DNA of 64,000 nucleotides from Pseudomonadota bacterium (GTDB taxonomy: Bacteria > Pseudomonadota > Gammaproteobacteria > Burkholderiales > Burkholderiaceae_C): positions 62,001 to 126,000 of the forward strand of contig JAIUOW010000012.1 in assembly GCA_020161775.1 (NCBI GenBank), given 5' to 3'. The position numbers and the translations under genes are program-made. This document shows, piece by piece, positions 6,573 through 14,781 of the stretch. The notes under the pieces were generated by a model, which saw only the letters and a list, made by a program, of their open reading frames with translations, had not been told where the DNA came from and ran no database searches. Position 1 is the stretch's first letter. Every line of letters begins with the position of its first letter.

Positions 6573-9161
6573 ATGTATCGCCTGCTGGCTATCTTTTCCT
6601 GGCAAGAGCTGCGCCACCACCCCTGGCGCAATGCCGCGGCCGTGCTGGCCGTGATGCTGGGCGTGGCGCTGGCGCTGTCGGTCCACCTGATCAACGCGTC
6701 CGCGCTCAGTGAGTTTTCGGCCGCCGTGCGCTCGGTCAACGGCCAGCCTGACCTGGAACTGCGCGCGGTGCGCGGCGGGTTTGACGAGCGGCTGTTCGCG
6801 CGCGTGGCGGCCCACCCCGGTGTGGCGCTGGCCAGCCCCGTGGTGGAACTGCAGACGCTGGTGCTGGCGCCCGATGGCTCGCGCAAGGCCTTGCGCGTGG
6901 TGGGCGTGGATGCGCTGGTGGTGGCCGGTGTGGCGCCTGGCCTGATGCCCGTGCCGCGGGACGGGGGTGGCCGGTTTGCGGTCTTTGCGCCTGGCACGGT
7001 GTTCCTGAATGCGTCAGCCCGGGCGATGCTGGCAGGGGCTTCGACAAGCTCAGCCCGAACGGAAGCTGACCGTTTGCAGCTGCAAGTGGGCCTGCAGCTG
7101 CACGCCGTGCAGGTGGGCGGCACCGTGGGTGCCGGTGGCGGCCCGCTGGCCGTGATGGACATCGGCGCGACGCAGGACCTGTTTGGCCGTGCGGGCCAGC
7201 TCAGCCGCATTGATGTGCGCCTGGCCCCCGGCGCAGACCGCGCCGCCGTGCTGCGCGCGCTGGCACTGCCGGGCGACGTGACGGCCTCCGCACCGGCCGA
7301 CGCGGCGCAGCGCGTGAGCAACCTGTCGCGCGCCTACCGCGTCAACCTGACGGTGCTGGCGCTGGTGGCGCTGTTCACCGGTGCTTTCCTGGTGTTTTCC
7401 GTGCTGTCGCTCAGCGTGGCGCGGCGCGCGCGCCAATTTGCGCTGCTGGGCGTGCTGGGCCTCACGGCGCGCCAGCGGCTGCAACTGGTGCTGGTGGAAT
7501 CGGCCTTGCTCGGCACGCTGGGCAGCGCAGCCGGCGTGGCGCTGGGCACGGGGCTGGCGGCGCTGGCGCTGCGCCTGCTGGGCGGCGACCTGGGCGGCGG
7601 CTATTTTCCGGGGGCGGTGCCCGCGCTGCAGTGGGACGGCTGGGGCGCGCTGGCCTATGGCGGGCTGGGCGTGGTGGCGGCCCTGCTGGGCGGCTGGTGG
7701 CCGGCGCGCGCCGTGCAGCAGCTGCCGCTGGCGCAGACGCTCAAGGGCCTGGGCACGGCGGCGCAGGCCGGCCGCAGCCGCTGGCTGAGCCTGGGGCTGG
7801 TGGCCGCGGGCGCGCTGCTGGCGCTGTTGCCGCCGGTGGCGGGCCTGCCGCTGGCGGCCTATGGGTCGGTGGGCCTGCTGCTGGTGGGAGGCATCACCGC
7901 CCTGCCCTGGGCCGTGGCGCTGCTGTATGACCGGCTGGCGCCGCGCGTGGCCGGCCACGCGTTGCCGATGCTGGCGGTGGAGCGCGCCCGGCGCGTTCGT
8001 GAAAGCGCTGCCGTGGCCGTCAGCGGCGTGGTGGCGTCGCTCAGTCTGGCCGTGGCGCTGACGGTGATGGTGGCCAGCTTTCGCGACAGCGTAACGCAGT
8101 GGCTGGACGCGGTGCTGCCCGCGGAGCTTTACGTGCGCACCGCCAGCGCGCCCGGCACGGGCGAAGCGGCGTACTTCGGGCCCGCATTCGTGCAGGCGGT
8201 GGCGCAGGTGCCGGGCGTGCTTCGCGTGGGCACGCTGCGCACCACGCCGCTGCTGCTGGACCCGGCGCGCCCGGCGGTCACGCTGATCGCCCGCGCGCTG
8301 GACGGGCCGCTGCAGGCGCTGCCGCTGGTGGGTGATGCCGTGGCGGTGCCACCAGGCCATGTGGGTATTTATGTGAGCGAAGCGGTGGCCGATCTGTACG
8401 GTGCGCGTACCGGCGCCGTGTTTGCGCCGCTGGCCGCTGCAATGCAGCCAGGCACCCGTTTCTTCGTAGCCGGTGTGTGGCGCGACTATGCCCGCCAGAG
8501 CGGCGCGATCGTGATGGCGCAGCCCGACTTTGAGCGCCTGACCGGCGACCGCCGGGTGAACGACCTGGCGCTGTGGCTGGCCAGCGACGCCGATGCCGCC
8601 CGCGTGCAGCAGGCGGTGCGGGCGCTGGCTGCCGGCCAGGGCGCGGGCGCGGGTGCGGATGTGGGCGCAGGTGCGGGTGCGGGCGCCGCGGCGCTGCTGG
8701 AATTTGCCTCGGCCGGCGAGATCCGCGCTACCTCGCTGCGCATTTTCGACCGCAGCTTTGCCGTCACCTACTGGCTGCAGGCGGTGGCGATCGCGATTGG
8801 CCTGTTCGGCGTGGCGGCCAGCTTCAGCGCCCAGGTGCTGGCGCGGCGCAAGGAGTTTGGCCTGCTGGCGCACCTGGGCCTCACGCGCCGGCAGATCCTC
8901 GGCGTGGTGGCCGGTGAAGGCGCGGCCTGGACACTGATCGGCTCGCTGGCCGGCCTGGCGCTGGGCCTGGCCGTGAGCGTGGTACTGGTGCATGTGGTCA
9001 ACCCGCAGAGCTTTCACTGGACCATGGACCTGGCCGTGCCCTGGCTGCGGCTGGGCACGCTGTGCGCAGCCGTAGTGCTAGCCGGCACGGCCACGGCCTG
9101 GCTGGCCGGGCGGGCGGCGGCCGGGCGCGACGCGGTGATGGCTGTGAAGGAAGACTGGTAA
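6573..9161 (+). CDS. FtsX/MacB-type ABC transporter permease
   Basis: An 862-residue inner-membrane permease with duplicated FtsX domains. A first membrane segment lies near residues 20-40 ([17 protein letters not shown]). A periplasmic domain follows, then a triple-helix FtsX block (about 255-390), a second periplasmic domain, and a final FtsX block (about 735-850). This is the layout of lipoprotein or peptide export permeases with an MacB/LolD-like ATPase, but no ATPase gene is adjacent. The gene also carries an in-frame 27-base repeat near 7036-7062 and a Gly/Ala-rich repeat near 8638-8691. The ATG at 6573 ([16 protein letters not shown]) starts at the conserved region. The substrate is unknown. 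Confidence 0.88.
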   Translation: MYRLLAIFSWQELRHHPWRNAAAVLAVMLGVALALSVHLINASALSEFSAAVRSVNGQPDLELRAVRGGFDERLFARVAAHPGVALASPVVELQTLVLAPDGSRKALRVVGVDALVVAGVAPGLMPVPRDGGGRFAVFAPGTVFLNASARAMLAGASTSSARTEADRLQLQVGLQLHAVQVGGTVGAGGGPLAVMDIGATQDLFGRAGQLSRIDVRLAPGADRAAVLRALALPGDVTASAPADAAQRVSNLSRAYRVNLTVLALVALFTGAFLVFSVLSLSVARRARQFALLGVLGLTARQRLQLVLVESALLGTLGSAAGVALGTGLAALALRLLGGDLGGGYFPGAVPALQWDGWGALAYGGLGVVAALLGGWWPARAVQQLPLAQTLKGLGTAAQAGRSRWLSLGLVAAGALLALLPPVAGLPLAAYGSVGLLLVGGITALPWAVALLYDRLAPRVAGHALPMLAVERARRVRESAAVAVSGVVASLSLAVALTVMVASFRDSVTQWLDAVLPAELYVRTASAPGTGEAAYFGPAFVQAVAQVPGVLRVGTLRTTPLLLDPARPAVTLIARALDGPLQALPLVGDAVAVPPGHVGIYVSEAVADLYGARTGAVFAPLAAAMQPGTRFFVAGVWRDYARQSGAIVMAQPDFERLTGDRRVNDLALWLASDADAARVQQAVRALAAGQGAGAGADVGAGAGAGAAALLEFASAGEIRATSLRIFDRSFAVTYWLQAVAIAIGLFGVAASFSAQVLARRKEFGLLAHLGLTRRQILGVVAGEGAAWTLIGSLAGLALGLAVSVVLVHVVNPQSFHWTMDLAVPWLRLGTLCAAVVLAGTATAWLAGRAAAGRDAVMAVKEDW
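7036..7062. repeat. Dispersed repeat inserted in frame in the permease gene
   Basis: The sequence around GCTTCGACAAGCTCAGCCCG matches, from memory, a short palindromic repeat common between genes in many beta- and gammaproteobacteria. Here it lies inside the first periplasmic domain of the permease and is read as [12 protein letters not shown], a stretch unlike the rest of the protein. Together with a few flanking bases it is in frame, so the gene is not disrupted. Confidence 0.5.
8638..8691 (+). repeat. Short tandem GGNGCG repeats encoding Gly-Ala run
   Basis: Imperfect six-base units of the form GGCGCG/GGTGCG/GGCGCA run through this stretch and encode [20 protein letters not shown] in the second periplasmic domain of the permease. 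The unit is a multiple of three, so slippage would lengthen or shorten a flexible linker without a frameshift. Confidence 0.6.
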
Positions 9162-9196
9162 CGCACCGGTGCCAGGCCGCCTGCGACAATGCCACG

Positions 9197-10261
9197 ATGC
9201 CCACTCCACCGAACCTGCGCGCCTGGGAACATGACGCCGTTGCCCGCATCGAGGCGGACTTCCAGCGCAGCGCCGACACCCACCTGATCGCCCTGCCCCT
9301 GCCCGGCTTTGCCCGGCACGGCATCGACCTGTACCTGAAGGACGAGTCCACGCACCCCACGGGCAGCCTGAAGCACCGGCTGGCGCGATCGCTGTTCCTG
9401 TACGCGCTGTGCAATGGCTGGCTGCGCGAAGGCTCCACCGTGGTGGAATCCTCCAGCGGATCGACGGCGGTGAGCGAAGCCTACTTTGCGCGTCTGTTGG
9501 GCCTGCCGTTCGTGGCGGTCATGCCGCGCAGCACCTCGCCCGAAAAAATCGCGCAGATCGAGTTCTACGGCGGCCGCTGCCACCTGGTGGACAGCGCGGC
9601 GCAGGTCTATGACGAGGCGCGCCGCATCGCCTCGGACACCGGTGGCCACTACATGGACCAGTTCACCTATGCCGAGCGCGCCACCGACTGGCGTGGCAAC
9701 AACAACATCGCGCAAAGCATGTTCCAGCAGATGGCGCACGAGCGCCACGCGGTACCGCGCTGGGTGGTGGTGGGGGCCGGCACGGGTGGCACCAGCGCCA
9801 CCATCGGGCGCTACATCCGCTACCAGCGCCAGGCCACCCAGTTGTGCGTGGCCGACCCGCAGGGCAGCGTGTTCAGCGCCTACCATGCGTCGGGCGACGC
9901 CAGCCACACCGGCCCGGGCTCGCGCATCGAGGGCATTGGCCGACCCCGCGTGGAGCCCAGCTTCATCCGCGCGCTGGTGGACCGCATGGAGGTGGTGAGC
10001 GACGTGGATTCGGTGGCTGCCATGCGCGTGCTGTCAGGGCTGCTTGGGCGTCGGGTGGGCCCGTCCACCGGCACCAACTTCACCGCCATGCTGGCGCTGG
10101 CCTGCGAGATGCGCGAACGCGGCGAACAGGGCGCCATCCTGTCGCTGCTGTGCGACGCGGGTGAGCGCTACCTGCCCACCTACCATGACGCCGCCTGGGT
10201 GCAGCAGCACATGGGCGATTGCACTGCGGCGCAGCAGCGCATGGCGGCGCTGGCGGGCTAA
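9197..10261 (+). CDS. PLP-dependent cysteine synthase-family enzyme (desulfhydrase-like)
   Basis: A 354-residue fold-type II PLP protein. The Schiff-base lysine is K59 in [15 protein letters not shown]. The loop [19 protein letters not shown] replaces the TSGNTG loop of true cysteine synthases, and [18 protein letters not shown] binds the PLP phosphate. As I recall, this [12 protein letters not shown] variant matches the group containing the mycobacterial L-cysteine desulfhydrase Cds1, so breakdown of cysteine to pyruvate, sulfide and ammonia is the leading guess. A synthase role is not excluded. The ATG at 9197 lies 35 bases after the permease stop. An AttH-like gene follows after 8 bases, so the three are probably co-transcribed. 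Confidence 0.82.
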   Translation: MPTPPNLRAWEHDAVARIEADFQRSADTHLIALPLPGFARHGIDLYLKDESTHPTGSLKHRLARSLFLYALCNGWLREGSTVVESSSGSTAVSEAYFARLLGLPFVAVMPRSTSPEKIAQIEFYGGRCHLVDSAAQVYDEARRIASDTGGHYMDQFTYAERATDWRGNNNIAQSMFQQMAHERHAVPRWVVVGAGTGGTSATIGRYIRYQRQATQLCVADPQGSVFSAYHASGDASHTGPGSRIEGIGRPRVEPSFIRALVDRMEVVSDVDSVAAMRVLSGLLGRRVGPSTGTNFTAMLALACEMRERGEQGAILSLLCDAGERYLPTYHDAAWVQQHMGDCTAAQQRMAALAG

Positions 10262-10269
10262 GGCACACC

Positions 10270-11337
10270 ATGCTGCCTGCCCTGCCGGCCTTCCCGCGCC
10301 GCAGCTTGCTGGCCGCAGGGCTGCTGGGCGGCTGCCTGCCAGCGGCAGCGCTGCCACCGCAAACGCTGCGGTTCCCGCGCGACCATGGCGCGCACCCGGG
10401 CTTTCGCACCGAATGGTGGTACGTCACCGGGCATGCCACGTCGGGCGGGCGTGAGTTCGGCTTCCAGGTGACGTTCTTCCGTTCACGGGTGGACGGCACG
10501 CAGGGCATGCAATCGGGCTTTGCGGCGCGCCAGCTCGTGTTTGCCCATGCGGCCGTGACCGATGTCCAGGGCCGCAAGCTGCTGCACGACCAGCGCATCG
10601 CGCGCGAAGGCTTTGACGTGGCCGTGGCCGCCACCAACGACACGCAACTCAAGCTGCGCGACTGGTCTCTGGTGCGCGGTGACGCGGGCTACCAGGCACG
10701 CATCCGGGCACAGGACTTCGCGCTGGACCTGGAATTTGCGCCCACGCAGCCCGTGCTGCTGCAAGGCCGGCAGGGCCTGTCACGCAAGGGGCCGCAGGAC
10801 AAGCAGGCGAGCTACTACTACAGCCAGCCGCAGCTGCGCACGCGCGGCACGCTGACGCTGCGTGGCCAGCCGCTACGGGTGCAGGGCACCGCCTGGCTGG
10901 ACCATGAATGGAGCGAGGAACTGCTGCACCCCGAGGCGGTGGGCTGGGACTGGATCGGCATGAACTTCGCGGACGGCAGCGCGCTCACCGCGTTTCGCCT
11001 GCGCAGGCGCGACGGCAGCACGCTGTGGGACGGCGGTTCGTTTCGCACCGCTGGCGGCAGCCTGTACACCGCCAGCAGGGGCGAGACTGAATTCAGCCCC
11101 CAGCGCTTCTGGAAAAGCCCCGCGTCCCAGGCCACCTATCCGGTGGAGTGGATCGTGCGCACCCCGGCCGACTTCTACACCGTCAAGGCCGTGACCGACA
11201 ACCAGGAGCTGGACAGCCGCAACTCCACCGGCGCCATCTACTGGGAGGGCCTGAGCGACCTGTATGACAGCAATGGCCGCAAGGTGGCGCGCGGCTACCT
11301 GGAGATGACGGGCTACGCCAGCCCGCTGCGGATGTAG
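10270..11337 (+). CDS. AttH/CrtC-like lipocalin-domain protein (carotenoid 1,2-hydratase family)
   Basis: A 355-residue exported protein of the AttH/CrtC lipocalin-like family. Diagnostic pieces are HPGFRTEWWYVTGHATS, QVTFFRSRVDG, YYYSQPQLRTRGTL, and GTAWLDHEWS followed by GWDWIGMNFADGSAL. The N-terminus has an RR pair and hydrophobic stretch (PRRSLLAAGLLGG) ending in LGGC with Cys22, so a lipoprotein is possible. Despite the common name, carotenoid hydration is unlikely here because no carotenoid genes are present. Relatives are usually found next to FtsX-type ABC transporters, as here, and their role is not established. Confidence 0.82.
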   Translation: MLPALPAFPRRSLLAAGLLGGCLPAAALPPQTLRFPRDHGAHPGFRTEWWYVTGHATSGGREFGFQVTFFRSRVDGTQGMQSGFAARQLVFAHAAVTDVQGRKLLHDQRIAREGFDVAVAATNDTQLKLRDWSLVRGDAGYQARIRAQDFALDLEFAPTQPVLLQGRQGLSRKGPQDKQASYYYSQPQLRTRGTLTLRGQPLRVQGTAWLDHEWSEELLHPEAVGWDWIGMNFADGSALTAFRLRRRDGSTLWDGGSFRTAGGSLYTASRGETEFSPQRFWKSPASQATYPVEWIVRTPADFYTVKAVTDNQELDSRNSTGAIYWEGLSDLYDSNGRKVARGYLEMTGYASPLRM

Positions 11338-11443
11338 CCCAGCCGGCCGCGTGCAGGCCGGGGTGAAGATCCAGGGCCAGCGCCCACGGCGCACTGCATT
11401 GCCCCTTCGTATCTCTCTTACGTATGCCCCTACACTTGACCGC

Positions 11444-13231
11444 ATGGCCACCGCACCCGACGCCCGCAAGGGCAACCCCCGTTCCCTGTCCGGCCTGCTG
11501 CCGTTTCTGCGGCCCTACCGCGGCCGCCTGGCGCTGGCCGGTCTGTTCCTGGTGCTGGCGGCCGTGGCCACGCTGCTGTTTCCCGTTGCGCTGCGCGGGC
11601 TGATTGATGGCGGGCTGGCCAGCCCCGCCCAAGCCGACAAGGGTGCGCAGGTCATGGCGCTGCGCGAGCACTTCCTGGCGCTGTTTGGCGTGGCCGTGGC
11701 GCTGGGCCTGTTCAGCGCGGCACGCTTCTACACCGTGAGCTGGCTGGGCGAGCGCGTCACGGCCGACATCCGCAACGCCGTCTATGCCCACGTGCTGCGC
11801 CAAAGCCCCGAGTTCTTCGAGACCACGCAGACCGGCGAGGTGCTGTCGCGCCTGACCACCGACACGACGCTGGTGCAGACGGTGGTGGGCTCGTCGCTGA
11901 GCATGGGCCTGCGCAATGCCGTGATGGGCGTGGGCGCGCTGGCCATGCTGGTATGGACCAACCCGTATGTGATGACGCAGGTGCTGCTGATCATCGTGCT
12001 GGTGGTGCTGCCCACCATGTGGTTCGGGCGGCGCGTGCGCAAGCTCTCGCGTGCCAGCCAGGACCGCGTGGCCGATTCCAGCGCCATCGCGGCCGAGGTG
12101 CTCAACGCCATTCCCGTGGTGCAAAGCTACACGGCCGAGGGCCGCGAGGCCGCCCGGTTTGATGCGTCCACCGATGACGCCTTTCGCACCGCGGTGCGGC
12201 GCACGCGCGCCCGCTCGGCGCTGGTGGCCTTTGTCATCATTGCCAATGCTGCCCTGCTGCTGTGGGGCCTGTACCAGGGCACACAGGCCGTGCTGGCGGG
12301 CAAGATCAGCGCGGGCCACCTGGGCCAGACCGTGGTGTACGTGATCATCCTGGCCGGTGCCGTCGCGGTGCTGGGCGAGGTCTATGGCGACCTGCTGCGC
12401 GCCGCTGGTGCGACCGAGCGGCTGATGGAGCTGCTGGACACGCGCTCGCCAATTGCCTCGCCCGCCCGTCCGGCGGCCGCACCCGTGACGCCCGCGGGCA
12501 GCGCGGTGGCGTTCGAGGGCGTGACCTTTCATTACCCTTCACGTCCCGCGCAGGCGGCGCTGGCGGACTTCACCCTGCGCGTTGCGCCGGGCGAGACGGT
12601 GGCCCTGGTGGGGGCCAGCGGCGCGGGCAAGAGCACGGTGTTCCAGCTGCTGCTGCGCTTTTACGACCCCGCCGCAGGCGCCATCACGCTGGACGGCGTG
12701 CCCACGTCCGCGCTGGCGCTGCACGACCTGCGCCAGCGCATCGGCATCGTGCCGCAGGACGCGGTGATTTTCTCGGCCAGCGCGCTGGAGAACATCCGCT
12801 ACGGCAAGCCCGGCGCCACCGACGCGGAAGTCCACGCAGCCGCCAGCGCGGCGTTTGCCGACGGCTTCATCCGTGCGTTGCCCGAGGGCTACGACACCTT
12901 CCTGGGAGAACGCGGTGTGCGCCTGTCGGGCGGGCAGCGCCAGCGCATCGCGATTGCGCGCGCCATGCTCAAGAACCCGCCCCTGCTGCTGCTGGACGAA
13001 GCCACCAGCGCGCTGGACGCCGAGAGCGAGCGCATGGTGCAGGCCGCGCTGGAAACCGCGATGCGCGACCGCACCACGCTGGTCATCGCCCACCGGCTGG
13101 CCACGGTGCAGCAGGCCGACAGGATTGTGGTGATGGACCATGGCCGCATCGTGGAGCAAGGCACGCACGACACGCTGATGGCCGCGGGCGGCACCTATGC
13201 CCGTCTTGCGGCGCTGCAGTTCATGGACTGA
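11444..13231 (+). CDS. MsbA-type ABC exporter (fused membrane and ATPase domains)
   Basis: A 595-residue half-transporter expected to act as a homodimer in the inner membrane. Residues about 30-330 form six membrane helices. The ATPase domain has Walker A GASGAGKST, Q-loop IVPQDAVIFSAS, signature RLSGGQRQRIAIARA, Walker B LLLLDEATSALD and switch histidine in VIAHRLATV. It belongs to the lipid/drug exporter class. Its own substrate (lipid, peptide or drug) cannot be read from the sequence. The ATG at 11444 (MATAPDARKGNPRS) starts just before conserved LLPFLRPYRGRLALAG; earlier in-frame codons are not conserved. It lies 106 bases downstream of the AttH-like gene. Confidence 0.92.
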   Translation: MATAPDARKGNPRSLSGLLPFLRPYRGRLALAGLFLVLAAVATLLFPVALRGLIDGGLASPAQADKGAQVMALREHFLALFGVAVALGLFSAARFYTVSWLGERVTADIRNAVYAHVLRQSPEFFETTQTGEVLSRLTTDTTLVQTVVGSSLSMGLRNAVMGVGALAMLVWTNPYVMTQVLLIIVLVVLPTMWFGRRVRKLSRASQDRVADSSAIAAEVLNAIPVVQSYTAEGREAARFDASTDDAFRTAVRRTRARSALVAFVIIANAALLLWGLYQGTQAVLAGKISAGHLGQTVVYVIILAGAVAVLGEVYGDLLRAAGATERLMELLDTRSPIASPARPAAAPVTPAGSAVAFEGVTFHYPSRPAQAALADFTLRVAPGETVALVGASGAGKSTVFQLLLRFYDPAAGAITLDGVPTSALALHDLRQRIGIVPQDAVIFSASALENIRYGKPGATDAEVHAAASAAFADGFIRALPEGYDTFLGERGVRLSGGQRQRIAIARAMLKNPPLLLLDEATSALDAESERMVQAALETAMRDRTTLVIAHRLATVQQADRIVVMDHGRIVEQGTHDTLMAAGGTYARLAALQFMD

Positions 13232-13248
13232 TGCAAAGACGGGAATGC

Positions 13249-13323
13249 GCGGAACCGGCTTTGCCGGGCCGCAGCATTGCCCCCCAGCGGGGGGAGGCGC
13301 GCGCAGCGCGCTTCGGGGGGCGT
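13249..13323. repeat. GC-rich intergenic hairpin repeat, copy 1
   Basis: This element fills the gap between two convergent genes. It starts GCGGAACCGGCTTTGCCGGG, then has an inner hairpin CCCCCCAGCGGGGGG, then GCGCGCAGCGCGC, and ends TTCGGGGGGCG. The same order of pieces recurs at 34391-34469 (inverted) and 55606-55679, and in reduced form near 14703-14780. It probably forms a bidirectional terminator or RNA-stabilising structure. Confidence 0.75.
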
Positions 13324-13324
13324 C

Positions 13325-13774
13325 TTATTGCAGGGTTTCCTTGAGCGCCTTTGGCAGTGGAAGAGGCATGACAGCAATACCTTCGTCGATCAATGCCTCC
13401 GTCTCTTCGCGCGACGCCTGGCCACGGATGTTGCGCTCGTCCGCCTCGCCATAGTGGATACGCCGGGCCTCCTCGGCAAAGCGCTCGCCCACGTCTTCCG
13501 TATTGGCCATGACCTCGCGCACCATCTTGAGCCAGGCCGCCTGCAGCGTGCGGCCGGTGGATGACATCACGTCCTGCTGCTGGGCCTGGGGTTGTGGCTC
13601 CCTGGCCGCACCGAGGTTCAGCCGGGGCGCGGAGAGCATCTTGGTGATGGTGCGGTCGCCGCACATCGGGCATTCCACCAGCCCACGGCCCAGTTGCCCC
13701 TGGAAGTCCTCTTCCGAAGCGAACCAGCCTTCAAACCCATGCTGGTGGGCACATTGCAGGTTCAGTACCTTCAT
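13325..13774 (-). CDS. DUF1178 family protein
   Basis: A 149-residue soluble protein of the DUF1178 family. It begins MKVLNLQCAHQHGFEGWFAS and contains ECPMCGD (C35, C38). With Cys8 these may form a small zinc site. The C-terminal half (MVREVMANTEDVGERFAEEA and IHYGEADERNIRGQAS) is the conserved family core. The function is unknown. It lies 8 bases downstream of the NUDIX gene at the distal end of the minus-strand string that contains the nuo operon, and may be read through from it. Confidence 0.88.
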   Translation of the reverse strand: MKVLNLQCAHQHGFEGWFASEEDFQGQLGRGLVECPMCGDRTITKMLSAPRLNLGAAREPQPQAQQQDVMSSTGRTLQAAWLKMVREVMANTEDVGERFAEEARRIHYGEADERNIRGQASREETEALIDEGIAVMPLPLPKALKETLQ

Positions 13775-13782
13775 GGCCCGGA

Positions 13783-14391
13783 TTATCTGCCAGCGGTGGG
13801 GGGCGGTGCAGCCTGCCAGTCCAGTGACCATGCGCCGGACACGACGTTTTGCAGCCAGACCATGCAGGTCAGTGACTTGGCGTCGGTCAGCTCGCCGGTG
13901 CGGCTCCATTCCAGCAGCTGCGCGGGTGTGGCGGTGAATACGTCCAGGAACTCGCCCTCGTCCAGCTGGTGCTGACCGGCCTGCAGGCCGCGCGCAAAGT
14001 AGATGTGCAGCACTTCGGTGGAATAGGCAATGGCCAGGTGCATGGCGCCGGCGCGCGCCCATTCGCGGGCGGTGTAGCCGGTTTCCTCCAGCAGCTCGCG
14101 CTGGCCGCACAGCAACGGGTCCTCGCCCACATCCAGCTTGCCGGCAGGGAACTCGATCATGTGCCGGCCCACCGGGTAGCGAAACTGCCGCTCCACCACC
14201 ACGCGGCCATCGTCCAGCAGCGGCACGACCACCACGGCGCCAGGGTGAGCCACGTACTCGCGCGTGGCATGGCTGCCATCGGGCAGGCGCACGTTGTCGC
14301 GATAGGCCTTGAGGAAGCTGCCTTCAAACAGCGTCTGGCCGCCGGTACGGTGCTCGGTCAGGTCGCGCGTGGGAACGGCAGGGTCAGTCAC
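13783..14391 (-). CDS. NUDIX hydrolase (ADP-ribose pyrophosphatase-like)
   Basis: A 202-residue NUDIX enzyme. The complete Nudix box G-x5-E-x7-REL-x-EE-x-G is visible from G84 (GKLDVGEDPLLCGQ, then RELLEETGY), preceded by the beta strand VVVERQFRYPVGRHMIEFPA. The latter is the mark of NudF-type ADP-sugar pyrophosphatases, so hydrolysis of ADP-ribose to AMP and ribose 5-phosphate is likely. The start overlaps the end of the DUF2818 gene by 8 bases. This placement after complex I genes recalls NADH-derived ADP-ribose clearance, but that link is inference. Confidence 0.87.
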   Translation of the reverse strand: MTDPAVPTRDLTEHRTGGQTLFEGSFLKAYRDNVRLPDGSHATREYVAHPGAVVVVPLLDDGRVVVERQFRYPVGRHMIEFPAGKLDVGEDPLLCGQRELLEETGYTAREWARAGAMHLAIAYSTEVLHIYFARGLQAGQHQLDEGEFLDVFTATPAQLLEWSRTGELTDAKSLTCMVWLQNVVSGAWSLDWQAAPPPTAGR

Positions 14392-14686
14392 GGTGCTTGA
14401 CGAGGTAGCGCCAGACGAAACCGGGAAATGCCAGGGTGACGAACAGCGCGCCCGTCACGGCGTAAAACTCCCAGCCCTGCGCAGCGATCTGGCCCATGCG
14501 CTTTTCAAGCAGCAGGCCGATACCGCCCACGATGAAATACATCACCACCAGCTCGCCCAGCCGCACCGCCAGGCCTTTGGGCCAGGCCACCGGCACCACG
14601 GCCAGCAGGCGGTGGTTGATGAACGGCAGGTTGGCAGCCACCAGGGCCGCCATGATCACCAGCCAGATGGACAGCGTTTGCGACAT
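14384..14686 (-). CDS. DUF2818 family small membrane protein
   Basis: A 100-residue protein with about three hydrophobic helices (LSIWLVIMAALVAANLPF; GELVVMYFIVGGIGLLL; AVTGALFVTLAFPGFVW). It fits the DUF2818 family, which in betaproteobacteria is regularly found directly after nuoN. Its steady link to nuo genes suggests an accessory or assembly role for complex I, but none is established. It starts 95 bases after nuoN, past a hairpin-rich repeat, and overlaps the NUDIX gene by 8 bases. Confidence 0.85.
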   Translation of the reverse strand: MSQTLSIWLVIMAALVAANLPFINHRLLAVVPVAWPKGLAVRLGELVVMYFIVGGIGLLLEKRMGQIAAQGWEFYAVTGALFVTLAFPGFVWRYLVKHRD

Positions 14687-14702
14687 GCTGAAAGGACCCG
14701 AT

Positions 14703-14780
14703 CAGGTCGCCGACAGGCCGCCCTTAGGCGACCTGGGCCCCCTCGGGGGGCAGCGACGACACGCAGTGCGGAGCGTGGGG
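14703..14780. repeat. Hairpin repeat between nuoN and the DUF2818 gene
   Basis: A perfect 9-base stem CAGGTCGCC (14703-14711) / GGCGACCTG (14727-14735) is followed directly by GGCCCCCTCGGGGGGC and then CGCAGTGCGGAGCGTGGGGG. The second part resembles the core of the GC-rich repeats at 13249 and 55606 but lacks their GCGGAACCGG end. It may attenuate transcription from nuoN into the downstream genes. Confidence 0.6.
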
Positions 14781-14781
14781 G

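Noticed and set aside
7050-9017. 655-codon minus-strand frame opposite the permease gene
   Set aside because: Gln/His/Arg-rich shadow without motifs; the permease has clear FtsX blocks.
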